A DNA stretch of 12,025 nt from Bacillota bacterium (GTDB taxonomy: Bacteria > Bacillota_E > Symbiobacteriia > Symbiobacteriales > Symbiobacteriaceae): NCBI GenBank assembly GCA_003242675.1, contig QGVE01000084.1, positions 1 through 12,025 on the forward strand. Direction: 5' to 3'. The position numbers were made by a program, and so were the translations under genes. This document shows positions 1 to 6,531 of this stretch, piece after piece (position 1 is the stretch's first letter; each line of letters starts with the position of its first letter). Below the pieces are notes generated by a model. The model was not told where the DNA came from. It ran no database searches and saw nothing but the letters and a program-made list of their open reading frames with translations.

Positions 1-1
1 G

Positions 2-127
2 ATCCTCGCGGCCCTGGAGCGGCAGAAGGCCCGGGAGCCCTCCGGCGCACCCCGCAAGGGGATGGACGTGGACCGCCCGATCTTCGCAGAGGCCCGGGAG
101 CGCTTTGCCGCCGTCCTGGGGCCGTGA
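2..127 (+). CDS. C-terminal 41 residues of an unidentified protein (partial)
   Basis: An open frame enters from the left edge and ends at the TGA at 125-127. The visible 41 residues are charged and alanine-rich, begin ILAALERQKA and end in ERFAAVLGP. They look helical and soluble, with no motif I can place in a family. The gene lies on the plus strand and converges on the XRE regulator. A perfect GC-rich hairpin follows the stop codon within 20 bases, which supports this being a genuine gene end. The function cannot be judged from this fragment. Confidence 0.5.
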   Translation: MLAALERQKAREPSGAPRKGMDVDRPIFAEARERFAAVLGP

Positions 128-145
128 GCATTCCCCGGGCTCGCC

Positions 146-172
146 GGTGCGCCGTCCCGGGGACGGCGCACC
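146..172. terminator. Perfect 12-bp hairpin between convergent genes, candidate bidirectional terminator
   Basis: GGTGCGCCGTCC at 146-157 is followed by the 3-base loop CGG and its exact reverse complement at 161-172. It sits 18 bases after the stop of the left-edge gene and directly beside the stop codon (TAA on the minus strand, 174-176) of the convergent XRE gene, so it can serve both transcripts. There is no real T-run on either side, so termination by this hairpin alone is inferred from its position and stability. Confidence 0.6.
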
Positions 173-173
173 G

Positions 174-869
174 TTATCCGCCGTTTCGCCTGGTCGGAGG
201 CGGGTTCTCCACCGCCAGCACGCTGTGCTGGAGGATGAGCAGGTCGACGGCCATGTCCAGCACGTCCGGCCGGATGCCGGCGACGGCGGCCTTCTCGACG
301 ATGCGGGCGTAGGCGGCCAGCCGCCCCGGCGGGATGCTCGCGGCCGGCTCGCCATGGTATCCGGCCATGAACCACCGCACCGGAATGGCGGTCAGCTGTT
401 CCAGCCGCTCCGCCATGGCCGCCACCTGGTCGTCCGTCAGGGTGAGGTCGCCGGCCTCCGCCAGCCGGCGCAGCTCTTCGACCGAAAGACAGAGCCGCTC
501 CGCCAGGGTCTCCTGCGGAAACTCCAAGGGGTACTCCGACATGAGGAACCGCAGGACCAGGCGGAGGCGGGTGAGCGGCGAGGCGAAGTAGAGCCGCGCG
601 CGGTCTTCCGGGGGAAGCTTCTGCAGGGCCCCTTCGAAGTCGCGGTGGGGGTCGCGGCCGGTGAGCAGGTACTCCACCGTGACGCCGTACCCTTCTGCGA
701 TCTTGCGCAGGGTTGAGTTCAGGCTGGCGCTGGCCTGTCCGGCCTCCAGACGGCCGATGGTCGTGTGGCTGACGCCGGTGCGCGCCGCGGCCTGGCGGAG
801 GGAGTCGCCGTGCGCGGCCCGCAGGGCGGCGATCCGCCTGCCGATTTGCCAGGGATTGTTCTTCGTCAT
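174..869 (-). CDS. XRE/Cro-CI family transcriptional regulator, possibly with two HTH-like domains
   Basis: A 231-residue predicted DNA-binding regulator. Residues about 9-70 form a classical XRE helix-turn-helix: SLRQAAARTGVS, then HTTIGRLEAG as the recognition helix region, ending in VTVEYLLTG. Residues about 118-170 look like a second, diverged copy (TLAERLCLSVEELRRLAEAG, then a helix ending IPVRWFMAG), which matches the first copy in layout and in its closing motif. The remaining C-terminus (about 180-231) is helical and has no recognised ligand domain. The ATG at 869-867 is preceded on the minus strand by GGGAGGG, with GGAGG 11 bases upstream. The gene is divergent from the aldo/keto reductase and shares its upstream region, so it may regulate that gene, itself or both. 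The target and signal are unknown. Confidence 0.85.
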   Translation of the reverse strand: MTKNNPWQIGRRIAALRAAHGDSLRQAAARTGVSHTTIGRLEAGQASASLNSTLRKIAEGYGVTVEYLLTGRDPHRDFEGALQKLPPEDRARLYFASPLTRLRLVLRFLMSEYPLEFPQETLAERLCLSVEELRRLAEAGDLTLTDDQVAAMAERLEQLTAIPVRWFMAGYHGEPAASIPPGRLAAYARIVEKAAVAGIRPDVLDMAVDLLILQHSVLAVENPPPTRRNGG

Positions 870-929
870 CGATCACCCACCCTCCCTGAGTCGGCATCCC
901 CACCTGCCACGAACCATTCACTACTCTTA

Positions 930-959
930 ACCATATTGGTATAGACAGAAAAACGTCAA
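930..959 (-). promoter_or_regulatory. Candidate sigma-A promoter of the XRE regulator
   Basis: Read on the minus strand, TTGACG (959-954) lies 18 bases from TATGGT (935-930). The element sits in an AT-rich island that stands out from the surrounding GC-rich DNA and is about 60 bases upstream of the regulator's ATG. The -35 hexamer is a near-perfect match and the -10 is moderate. No experimental start site is known. Confidence 0.55.
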
Positions 960-964
960 GTTGA
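930..964. promoter_or_regulatory. Candidate operator: two short palindromes over the XRE promoter
   Basis: ACCA-TAT-TGGT at 930-940 overlaps the -10 hexamer of the minus-strand promoter, and TCAA-G-TTGA at 956-964 overlaps its -35. Both lie in the space shared by the divergent XRE and aldo/keto reductase genes. This is the usual place for an autoregulatory site, but each half-site is only four bases, so the call is tentative. Confidence 0.3.
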
Positions 965-1012
965 ACGCGGTCAGATGCATTCCCGCCCTGTCCAGCGGCT
1001 CCGCAGGGTTTG

Positions 1013-1021
1013 TGGTATACT
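1013..1021 (+). promoter_or_regulatory. Extended -10 promoter of the aldo/keto reductase gene
   Basis: TG at 1013-1014, one base, then TATACT at 1016-1021 form an extended -10 element. No good -35 hexamer is present at 16-18 bases, as is common for extended -10 promoters. Transcription would start near 1028 and leave a leader of about 100 bases before the ATG at 1129. Confidence 0.5.
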
Positions 1022-1060
1022 TGTCCATGGGTCTTTCTTCGCGCTCAGATTCCTTTGAAT

Positions 1061-1111
1061 GGGGAAACGGAGGCCCCGGCTGCAAGCCGGGACGAGCGCA
1101 ATCCCACGGGA
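1061..1111 (+). other. Structured 5' leader with mutually exclusive hairpins
   Basis: CCCGGCT at 1075-1081 pairs exactly with AGCCGGG at 1085-1091 around a GCA loop. GGGG at 1061-1064 could instead pair with CCCC at 1074-1077, which would compete with that stem. A smaller TCCC/GGGA inverted repeat lies at 1102-1111 just before the ribosome binding site. I do not recognise a known riboswitch class. It may be a simple leader hairpin. Confidence 0.3.
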
Positions 1112-1128
1112 AAGGTGTGGTGCGATCG

Positions 1129-2097
1129 ATGGAGTACCGGCGACTGGGATCGAGTGGCCTGAAGCTGAGCGAGATCTCTCTGGGCAGCTGGCTGACCTAC
1201 GGTTCCCGTGTGGAGGCGGAGGCCGCGAAGGCCTGCATCCGCACCGCCTACGAGCACGGCATCAACCACTTCGACTGTGCAGTGGTCTACGGGGCGCAGC
1301 CGCACCAGGCGGAGGAGGTCGTAGGCGAGGCGCTCAGGGAGTTCCCGCGGCACACCTACACCGTGACCTCCAAGGTGTTCTGGAAGGTGGGCCCGTCGAC
1401 TTACGACCAGGGGCTCTCCCGCAAGCACATCATCGAGCGGGTCGAGATGAGCCTGAAGGCGATGAAGCTGGACTACATCGACATCTACTACGCCCACCGG
1501 TTTGATCCCGAGACCGACCTGGAGGAGACCCTGCGGGCCTTCGACGACCTGGTGGCCCAGGGCAAGATCCTCTACTGGGGGTTCTCCCAGTGGACGCCCG
1601 CCCAGATCGAGCGCGCCGTGTCGATCGTGGACAAGCGGAACCTGCGCCGGCCGGTGGTCGACCAGCCGCTCTACAACATGATCGACCGGGGCATCGAGCA
1701 GGAGGTCATGCCGATCTGCGCCCGCGAGGGCATCGGCCTGGTGGTCTACTCGCCGCTCGCCCAGGGCGTGCTGACGGGCAAGTACCAGCCCGGCATGCCC
1801 ATCCCCGAGGGCACGCGCGGGTCCGACCCCAAGTACGGGAAGTTCGTGCAGCGCTATCTCTCCGACGATGAGCTGCTGCGGCGCGTCCAGCAGCTGCGGC
1901 CCATCGCCGAGCGCAACGGGCTCACCATGGCCCAGCTCGCGCTGGCGTGGGTGCTGCGCCGGCCCGAGGTGACCTCGGCCATCATCGGCGCCACCCGGCC
2001 CGAGCAGGTCGTGGAGAACGTCAAGGCCTCCGGCGTGAAGCTGTCGGAGGAGGACCTGCGGGAGATCGACAAGATTCTGGGGTACGTCGAGGAATAG
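1129..2097 (+). CDS. Aldo/keto reductase, Kv-beta/YghZ-like
   Basis: A 322-residue NAD(P)H-dependent TIM-barrel oxidoreductase, predicted cytosolic, of normal family length. The N-terminus MEYRRLGSSGLKLSEISLGSW is typical of the voltage-gated potassium channel beta-subunit/YghZ branch. The catalytic tetrad is visible: D49 in HFDCAVVYG, Y54, K82 in TSKVFW and H123 in YYAHRFD. The C-terminal cofactor region includes SAIIGATRPEQVVENVKAS, the usual motif for binding the NADPH phosphate. I chose the ATG at 1129, with AAAGGTG upstream. An in-frame TTG at 961 would add 56 unlike residues and overlap the promoter. The gene appears monocistronic, with its own promoter and a strong hairpin after the stop. 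The substrate is unknown; reactive aldehydes are typical for the family. Confidence 0.92.
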   Translation: MEYRRLGSSGLKLSEISLGSWLTYGSRVEAEAAKACIRTAYEHGINHFDCAVVYGAQPHQAEEVVGEALREFPRHTYTVTSKVFWKVGPSTYDQGLSRKHIIERVEMSLKAMKLDYIDIYYAHRFDPETDLEETLRAFDDLVAQGKILYWGFSQWTPAQIERAVSIVDKRNLRRPVVDQPLYNMIDRGIEQEVMPICAREGIGLVVYSPLAQGVLTGKYQPGMPIPEGTRGSDPKYGKFVQRYLSDDELLRRVQQLRPIAERNGLTMAQLALAWVLRRPEVTSAIIGATRPEQVVENVKASGVKLSEEDLREIDKILGYVEE

Positions 2098-2106
2098 GGT
2101 CAGACG

Positions 2107-2140
2107 GCGCCCGGCCCGCGCGATGCCGCGGGCCGGGCGC
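2107..2140 (+). terminator. 14-bp perfect GC hairpin after the aldo/keto reductase
   Basis: GCGCCCGGCCCGCG at 2107-2120 and its exact reverse complement at 2127-2140 flank the 6-base loop CGATGC. It starts ten bases after the TAG stop codon. Only TT follows the stem, so it lacks a classical U-tract, but its stability and placement suggest termination or 3'-end protection. Confidence 0.6.
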
Positions 2141-2222
2141 TTCGCATCTCGGGGAGGGACCGGCGGTTCACACCTAGAAATGTTGGGGACATTACCGACT
2201 GCGCCGCTGAAGGAGGCCCCTG

Positions 2223-3437
2223 ATGGAGCAGATCGACCGCGAGCGACTGAGAGAGGTCCTGGAGTTCATCCGGTGCCACGCGCCGGGCGCCGTGCTCAGC
2301 CGCCTGGAGCCGGAGCTCAGGATCATCGAGCAGTACATCGTGAACGCCCGGCCCCCGCGGATCGCCCTGGTCGGCAGGCGGGGCTCCGGCAAGTCCAGCC
2401 TGGTCAACGCCATCTTCGGCGCGCCCCTCGCCGAGACCGGCGCGGTGCTCTCCACCACGGCCGCGGGCACCTGGTACCAGTACGACGGGCCGAACGGGTC
2501 GCTGGAGGTGCTGGACACCCGCGGCCTGGGCGAGGGGGAGCGGCCCCCGGGAGCCACGGAGGAGGACGCGGTGGCTGAGAACCTGAGGGCCGTGCGGGAC
2601 CGCTGTCCCGACGCGATCCTCTTTCTGGTCAAGGCGGTGGACGTCGACGCGTGGATCCAGAACGACCTGGAGCAGGTGGCGGCGCTGCGCGGGGCCATCG
2701 CCCGGCGGCACGGGTTCGAGCCGCCGGTGATCGGCGTCCTCACCCAGGTGGACCAGCTGGCCCCTGCCGACGTGGCCGAGCCGCCGTACGACGACCCGGA
2801 GAAGCAGGCCAACATCCGGCTGGCCACGGAGAAGCTGGCGGAGCGGATGGAGCGCATGCTGGACAGGCCTGTCCGGGTCTTCGCCACCTCCGCCTACATG
2901 CGCTACCGGGACGGCCAGTTGGTGGTGGACCGGCGCTGGGGGATCAATGAGCTGGTCGCTTATCTCGTGGAGACCCTGCCCGGCGAGGCGCAGCTCACCA
3001 TGGGCCGGGTGGCCGGCGTGAAGGCCGCCCAGACCAAGATCGCCGGGGCGCTCATCCAGTCCACCGCCTCGGCGGCCGCGGCGGTGGCCGCGACGCCGAT
3101 ACCCCTCGCGGACATGCCGATCCTCACCGGCATGCAGGTGCTGATGGTCACCGGCATCGCCTACCTGGCGGGGCGGCGGCTCTCGCGGGAGGCGGCGCTG
3201 GAGTTCATCGGCGCCCTGGGCGTGAACGTGGGCGCGGGCTTCGCCCTGCGGGAGCTCGCGCGGGGGCTCTCCAAGTGGTTGGTGCCCGGCGGCGGGTCGC
3301 TGGTCTCGGCCGGCGTGGCGTACTGGGGCACCTATGCCCTCGGGCAGGCCGCGGTGGCGTACTTCATCGAGAACCAGCCCGTCGAGGCGGCCCGAAAGCT
3401 GCTGGAGCAGGGGAGGGAGATCGTAAAGAAGCCGTAA
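2223..3437 (+). CDS. GTPase with hydrophobic YcjF/DUF697-like C-terminal domain
   Basis: A 404-residue Era-like P-loop GTPase. The G1 loop is GRRGSGKSS (51-59), G3 is DTRGLG (98-103), and a G5-like TSA lies at 222-224. G4 is LTQVD (173-177), with Q in place of the usual K of N/TKxD, as in several dynamin-like and YfjP-related GTPases. Residues about 262-385 are rich in alanine, glycine and hydrophobics (KIAGALIQSTASAAAAVAATPIPLADMPILTGMQV), which is the signature of DUF697/YcjF domains and suggests membrane association. The ATG has an excellent GAAGGAGG seven bases upstream. The next genes are a two-component pair 66 bases downstream on the same strand, possibly co-transcribed. The cellular role is unknown; membrane or envelope stress is only a guess. 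Confidence 0.85.
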   Translation: MEQIDRERLREVLEFIRCHAPGAVLSRLEPELRIIEQYIVNARPPRIALVGRRGSGKSSLVNAIFGAPLAETGAVLSTTAAGTWYQYDGPNGSLEVLDTRGLGEGERPPGATEEDAVAENLRAVRDRCPDAILFLVKAVDVDAWIQNDLEQVAALRGAIARRHGFEPPVIGVLTQVDQLAPADVAEPPYDDPEKQANIRLATEKLAERMERMLDRPVRVFATSAYMRYRDGQLVVDRRWGINELVAYLVETLPGEAQLTMGRVAGVKAAQTKIAGALIQSTASAAAAVAATPIPLADMPILTGMQVLMVTGIAYLAGRRLSREAALEFIGALGVNVGAGFALRELARGLSKWLVPGGGSLVSAGVAYWGTYALGQAAVAYFIENQPVEAARKLLEQGREIVKKP

Positions 3438-3468
3438 GGTTTGCGGCGCGCCGGTCGTAAGGAGTGCG

Positions 3469-3477
3469 TGGTATCTT
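3469..3477 (+). promoter_or_regulatory. Weak candidate extended -10 promoter before the response regulator
   Basis: TG at 3469-3470, one base, then TATCTT at 3472-3477 resembles an extended -10 element, 27 bases before the response regulator ATG. No convincing -35 is visible. It would allow expression of the two-component pair apart from the GTPase. Confidence 0.3.
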
Positions 3478-3503
3478 GGGCTTGAGGGATGGGGTGACGT
3501 TGG

Positions 3504-4205
3504 ATGGCGGAGCCGCTGATCCTGGTCGTGGATGACGAGCAGGCGATTGCCGACCTGGTCGAGATCCACCTGCTGGCCGAGGGCTACCGGGTGCGCAAGG
3601 CGGTGAATGGCGCCGACGCCCTGCGGATCGTGGCCGAGGAGAATCCCGATCTGGTGGTGCTGGACATCATGATGCCCGGCATGGACGGCCTGGAGGTCTG
3701 CCGGGCGATCCGGCGCGAGCGCAACGTGCCGATCCTCATGCTCAGCGCGAAGTCGGAGGACGTCGACAAGATCCTCGGCCTGAAGACCGGGGCCGACGAC
3801 TACCTGACCAAGCCTTTCAACCCGCTGGAGCTGGTGGCGCGGGTGAAGGCGCAGCTCCGGCGCTACCTCCACCTGAATCCGGCGTCGGCGGCGGCCAGGG
3901 AGCCGGGTGTCATCGCAGTGGGCGGCCTCCGGATCGACCCGCTGGGCCGGTCGGTCACCAAGGACGGGCGCGAGATCGCCCTCACGCCGACCGAGTTCGA
4001 CATCCTGCTGCTCCTGGCGTCGCACCCCGGGCGGGTCTTCAGCTCGGAGGAGATCTTCGAGCGGGTCTGGAAGGAGCGCTACTTCCAGTCCAACAACACC
4101 GTGATGGTGCACATCCGCCGGCTGCGGGAGAAGGTTGAGGACGACCCCAGCCATCCCACGCTGATCAAGACCGTCTGGGGGGTCGGCTACAAGATTGAGA
4201 AGTAA
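3504..4205 (+). CDS. OmpR/PhoB-family response regulator, VanR-like
   Basis: A 233-residue DNA-binding response regulator. The receiver domain (1-120) has the acidic pair D10/D11, phospho-acceptor D54 in LDIMMPGMDG, S81 and K103 in LTKPF. The winged-helix domain (about 135-233) carries LTPTEFDILLLLASHPG and SNNTVMVHIRRLREK. The closing IKTVWGVGYKIEK and ADDYLTKPFNPLELVARVKAQLRRY match VanR as I remember it, so it belongs to the VanR-like branch. No vanH/A/X genes are nearby, so this gives no evidence for glycopeptide resistance. It starts at an ATG with GGGGTGA seven bases upstream. It overlaps the kinase gene by 11 bases, indicating translational coupling. Its targets are unknown; the upstream GTPase and downstream met operon are only neighbours. 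Confidence 0.93.
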   Translation: MAEPLILVVDDEQAIADLVEIHLLAEGYRVRKAVNGADALRIVAEENPDLVVLDIMMPGMDGLEVCRAIRRERNVPILMLSAKSEDVDKILGLKTGADDYLTKPFNPLELVARVKAQLRRYLHLNPASAAAREPGVIAVGGLRIDPLGRSVTKDGREIALTPTEFDILLLLASHPGRVFSSEEIFERVWKERYFQSNNTVMVHIRRLREKVEDDPSHPTLIKTVWGVGYKIEK

Positions 4206-5358
4206 GCTCGCGCTCAGCCTCCGCTGGCAGATCGTCCTGACGCTGATCGCCAGCGGCGTCCTGGCGGTCGGAACCACTGCCCTCCTGCTCGTGGCGGCGA
4301 GCGAGGCGGCTGGTTGGCTCCCGCCGTTCCGCTCCCTCTTGGATTTCCTGGCGGACGTGTTCGGCGTCTGGCCTGTGGTGGCGGTGGTCACCGTCGGGCT
4401 GACGTTTTTCTGGTACATCCTGCTCAGCCAGCCGATGATCCGCTACATCGAGGCCGTGATGCAGGCGATGAACGAGGTGGCCCGGGGCAATTACGACGTG
4501 ACGCTCCCGGCCCGCATGCCGGACGAGCTGGGCCAGCTGGGCGATAACCTGGTGGCCATGGCCAGGCAGATCAAGCTCTCCCTCATGCGGGAGCGGCAGG
4601 CGAACCAGGCCCGGTACGAGCTGATCACGGCGGTCTCCCACGACCTGCGCACCCCGCTCACCTCCGTGCTGGGCTACCTCCAGCTGATCGACGAGGACCG
4701 GTACCGGGACGAGGTGGAGCTCCGCTACTACGTGGACATGGCCTACGAGAAGGCGAAGCAGCTGAAGCGGCTGATCGACCAGCTCTTCGAGTTCACCCGC
4801 ACCAGCCACGGGGGGATCGTGCTCCGGCCGGTGCCCATCAACCCGGCCGAGCTGCTGGAGCAGGTGGCCGAGGAGTTCGTCCCCGCCCTGCGGGAGGCCG
4901 GCATGGAGTACCGGCTCCGGCTGCCCGACGAGCGGGTGACCTTGTACGCCGACCCCGACCTGCTGGTGCGGGTGCTGGAGAACCTGATCTCCAACGCGAT
5001 CCGCTACGGCCGCGAGGGCAAGGTGGTGGAGCTCGAGCTGGAAGCGCGCCCGGCGGAGCGAGCGGTGCTGATGCGCGTGGCCAACCGGGGCAACCCGATC
5101 CCCGTGCACCAGCTGGAGCGCATCTTCGACAGCTTCTACCGGGGGGAGGGCTCCCGGTCCGGCCGCACCGGCGGCGCGGGGCTGGGGCTCGCCATCGTCA
5201 AGAACATCGTGACGCTGCACGGCGGCACCGTGCGGGCCATCAGCGAGACCGAGCGCACCGTGTTCGAGGTCCGGCTGCCGCTGGGCACACCGCCGGGGAC
5301 AGCCGGCGGCCCCGGCGGGAGCGCCCTCAGCCCAGGTGCGGCGGGACGTACAGGTTGA
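4195..5358 (+). CDS. Membrane sensor histidine kinase, VanS-like partner of the response regulator
   Basis: A 387-residue kinase from a TTG start overlapping the response regulator stop by 11 bases. Two membrane segments (about 12-34 and 58-78) enclose an external loop of only about 23 residues, so ligand sensing may occur in or at the membrane. A HAMP-like linker follows (about 79-131). The dimerisation/phospho-acceptor box is AVSHDLRTPLTSVLGYL with H149. The ATPase domain has an N-box around N262/N267 and the G2 box GGAGLGLAIVK. The usual DxGxG G1 box is replaced by VANRGNPIP, as in VanS-type kinases. The tail after residue 363 is a low-complexity Gly/Pro/Ala stretch. A GGGGGG tract about 12 bases upstream could act as the ribosome binding site. 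The signal is unknown. Confidence 0.9.
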   Translation: MRSKLALSLRWQIVLTLIASGVLAVGTTALLLVAASEAAGWLPPFRSLLDFLADVFGVWPVVAVVTVGLTFFWYILLSQPMIRYIEAVMQAMNEVARGNYDVTLPARMPDELGQLGDNLVAMARQIKLSLMRERQANQARYELITAVSHDLRTPLTSVLGYLQLIDEDRYRDEVELRYYVDMAYEKAKQLKRLIDQLFEFTRTSHGGIVLRPVPINPAELLEQVAEEFVPALREAGMEYRLRLPDERVTLYADPDLLVRVLENLISNAIRYGREGKVVELELEARPAERAVLMRVANRGNPIPVHQLERIFDSFYRGEGSRSGRTGGAGLGLAIVKNIVTLHGGTVRAISETERTVFEVRLPLGTPPGTAGGPGGSALSPGAAGRTG

Positions 5359-5374
5359 GGCAGGAATGCCAGGC

Positions 5375-5403
5375 TTGCCCTCCTGAGTGCGGGTTGCTAT
5401 ACT
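5375..5403 (+). promoter_or_regulatory. Promoter of the methionine operon
   Basis: TTGCCC at 5375-5380 and TATACT at 5398-5403 are separated by exactly 17 bases. A TG at 5395-5396 makes the -10 an extended one. It lies 17 bases after the kinase stop codon and about 35 bases before the riboswitch aptamer, just where a SAM-I leader promoter is expected. Confidence 0.75.
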
Positions 5404-5437
5404 GTCTCCAAACAATTCAAGATGGAAGCCCGCTCGG

Positions 5438-5539
5438 TTCATCGAGAGTGGCGGAGGGACTGGCCCGAGGATGCCACGGCAACCTCTCCGGAGAGGAGAA
5501 CGGTGCCAAATCCAGCGGACATTCGGTCCGAGAGATGAA
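5438..5539 (+). ncRNA. SAM-I (S-box) riboswitch aptamer
   Basis: The conserved S-box core is clear: GGAGGGACTGGCCCGA from 5453, then the GATG/GCAACC kink-turn region, GGTGCCAAATCCAGC (5502-5516) and the closing GAGAGATGAAG. P1 pairs TTCATC (5438-5443) with GATGAA (5534-5539). P3 is CCTCT-CCGG-AGAGG and P4 is GGAC-ATTCG-GTCC. SAM binding stabilises P1 and frees the downstream terminator, so the operon is off when SAM is abundant. The adjoining metF and metH genes fit this exactly. Confidence 0.96.
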
Positions 5540-5565
5540 GCGTGCGCAGCAGTGGTCTGTCTGCG

Positions 5566-5591
5566 AACCCTTCGTTCTCGAAGGGTTTTTT
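5566..5591 (+). terminator. Intrinsic terminator of the SAM riboswitch expression platform
   Basis: AACCCTTCG (5566-5574), the loop TTCT and CGAAGGGTT (5579-5587) form a 9-bp stem ending in a run of six Ts (5586-5591). The competing antiterminator is probably GAGAGATGAAG (5530-5540) paired with CTTCGTTCTC (5570-5579): GAGA with TCTC and GAAG with CTTC around a small internal loop. The P1 3' strand is therefore shared between the aptamer and the antiterminator. Confidence 0.92.
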
Positions 5592-5619
5592 GCGTATGCA
5601 GGGACAAGGAGGGAGCGCC

Positions 5620-6531
5620 ATGGCCCGCTTCATGCACAGGCTGCGTCAGGGCGCGTTCTGCGTGACGGTGGAGATCGACCCGCCGAGGGGGGCCGGCGTT
5701 GCACAGACGCTGGAGCGGGTTCGGCGCTTCGCCGACCGGGTGGACGCGGTGAACGTGGCGGACTGCCCGATGGCCAACGTGCGGATGAGCCCGATCACCC
5801 TGGCCCACCTCCTGCAGCGGGACGGCCAGGTGGAGGCCATCTTCCACCTGACCACGCGCGACCGCAACATCATCGGCCTGCAGGCCGAGCTGCTGGGCGC
5901 GGCGGGGCTGGGCGTGCGGAACATCCTCGCCCTGCGCGGCGACGACCCGTCGCAGGGCGACCACCCCCAGGCCCGGGGCGTCTTCGAGGTGGACACCGTC
6001 GGGCTGATCCGGCTTGCGGCCGCGCTCAACCGGGGGCAGACCCTGTCCGGCACCCCGCTGGACCAGGGCACCGACTTCGCCATCGGCTGCGCCTGCAACC
6101 CGGCGGCGGCGGACCTGGAGGCGGAGGTCTCCCGGCTGGAGGAGAAGGTGGAGGCCGGGGCGCACTTCGCCCAGACCCAGCCCGTCTACGACCCGCGCCA
6201 GGTGGAGCGGTTCCAGGCGAAGCTGGCGGGCCGGGTGAAGATCCCGATCCTCTACGGTATCCTGCCGCTCCGGAGCTACGAGTTCGCCGACCGGCTGAAC
6301 CGCACCGTGCCGGGCATCGTCATCCCCGACCGCATCCTGGACCGCATGCGGGCCCGCGGGGAGGAGGAGGGGCTGCGCATCGTCGCCGAACTCCTCCGGG
6401 AGATCGGGCCCAACGTCCACGGCGTGCACATCTTCCCCATGAACAGCGCCCGGCGTGCCGTGGCGGTGCTGGACCTCATCGACGAGCTCGGGCTCCGGCG
6501 GGCGGCCCGGGTGGGGGTGTCGGCGAGCTGA
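5620..6531 (+). CDS. metF: 5,10-methylenetetrahydrofolate reductase
   Basis: A 303-residue FAD-dependent TIM-barrel enzyme that reduces 5,10-methylene-THF to 5-methyl-THF, the methyl donor for MetH. Family marks are the catalytic Glu18 in VTVEIDPPRGAG, FHLTTRDRN (75-83), NILALRGDDP (101-110) with the R-G-D signature, and AHFAQTQPVYD (181-191), which recalls the MTHFR half of Bacillus YitJ. Length fits the single-domain MetF; no homocysteine methyltransferase half is attached. The ATG at 5620 has AAGGAGGG six bases upstream, so I prefer it to the in-frame ATG at 5596. It is the first gene after the SAM-I terminator. Its TGA stop lies inside the start region of the next gene. Confidence 0.93.
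   Translation: MARFMHRLRQGAFCVTVEIDPPRGAGVAQTLERVRRFADRVDAVNVADCPMANVRMSPITLAHLLQRDGQVEAIFHLTTRDRNIIGLQAELLGAAGLGVRNILALRGDDPSQGDHPQARGVFEVDTVGLIRLAAALNRGQTLSGTPLDQGTDFAIGCACNPAAADLEAEVSRLEEKVEAGAHFAQTQPVYDPRQVERFQAKLAGRVKIPILYGILPLRSYEFADRLNRTVPGIVIPDRILDRMRARGEEEGLRIVAELLREIGPNVHGVHIFPMNSARRAVAVLDLIDELGLRRAARVGVSAS

Noticed and set aside
961..1128. TTG at 961 as the start of the aldo/keto reductase
   Set aside because: It would place the promoter and leader hairpin inside the coding region and add 56 residues unlike the family. ATG at 1129 gives the standard MEYRRLGSSG start.
2179..2193. AATGT-TGGGG-ACATT inverted repeat upstream of the GTPase as an operator
   Set aside because: Only five bases per arm, with no promoter I can place beside it. 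This can arise by chance, so it is not listed as a feature.
3504..5358. Vancomycin-resistance regulatory system
   Set aside because: The regulator and kinase are VanR/VanS-like in sequence, but no vanH, vanA/B or vanX gene is present. VanRS-like pairs are common in Firmicutes with other roles.
5542..5619. Longer metF reading from upstream starts (5542 or 5596)
   Set aside because: The 5542 start lies inside the riboswitch terminator region. ATG 5620 has the well-spaced AAGGAGGG, which overlaps the 5596 option.
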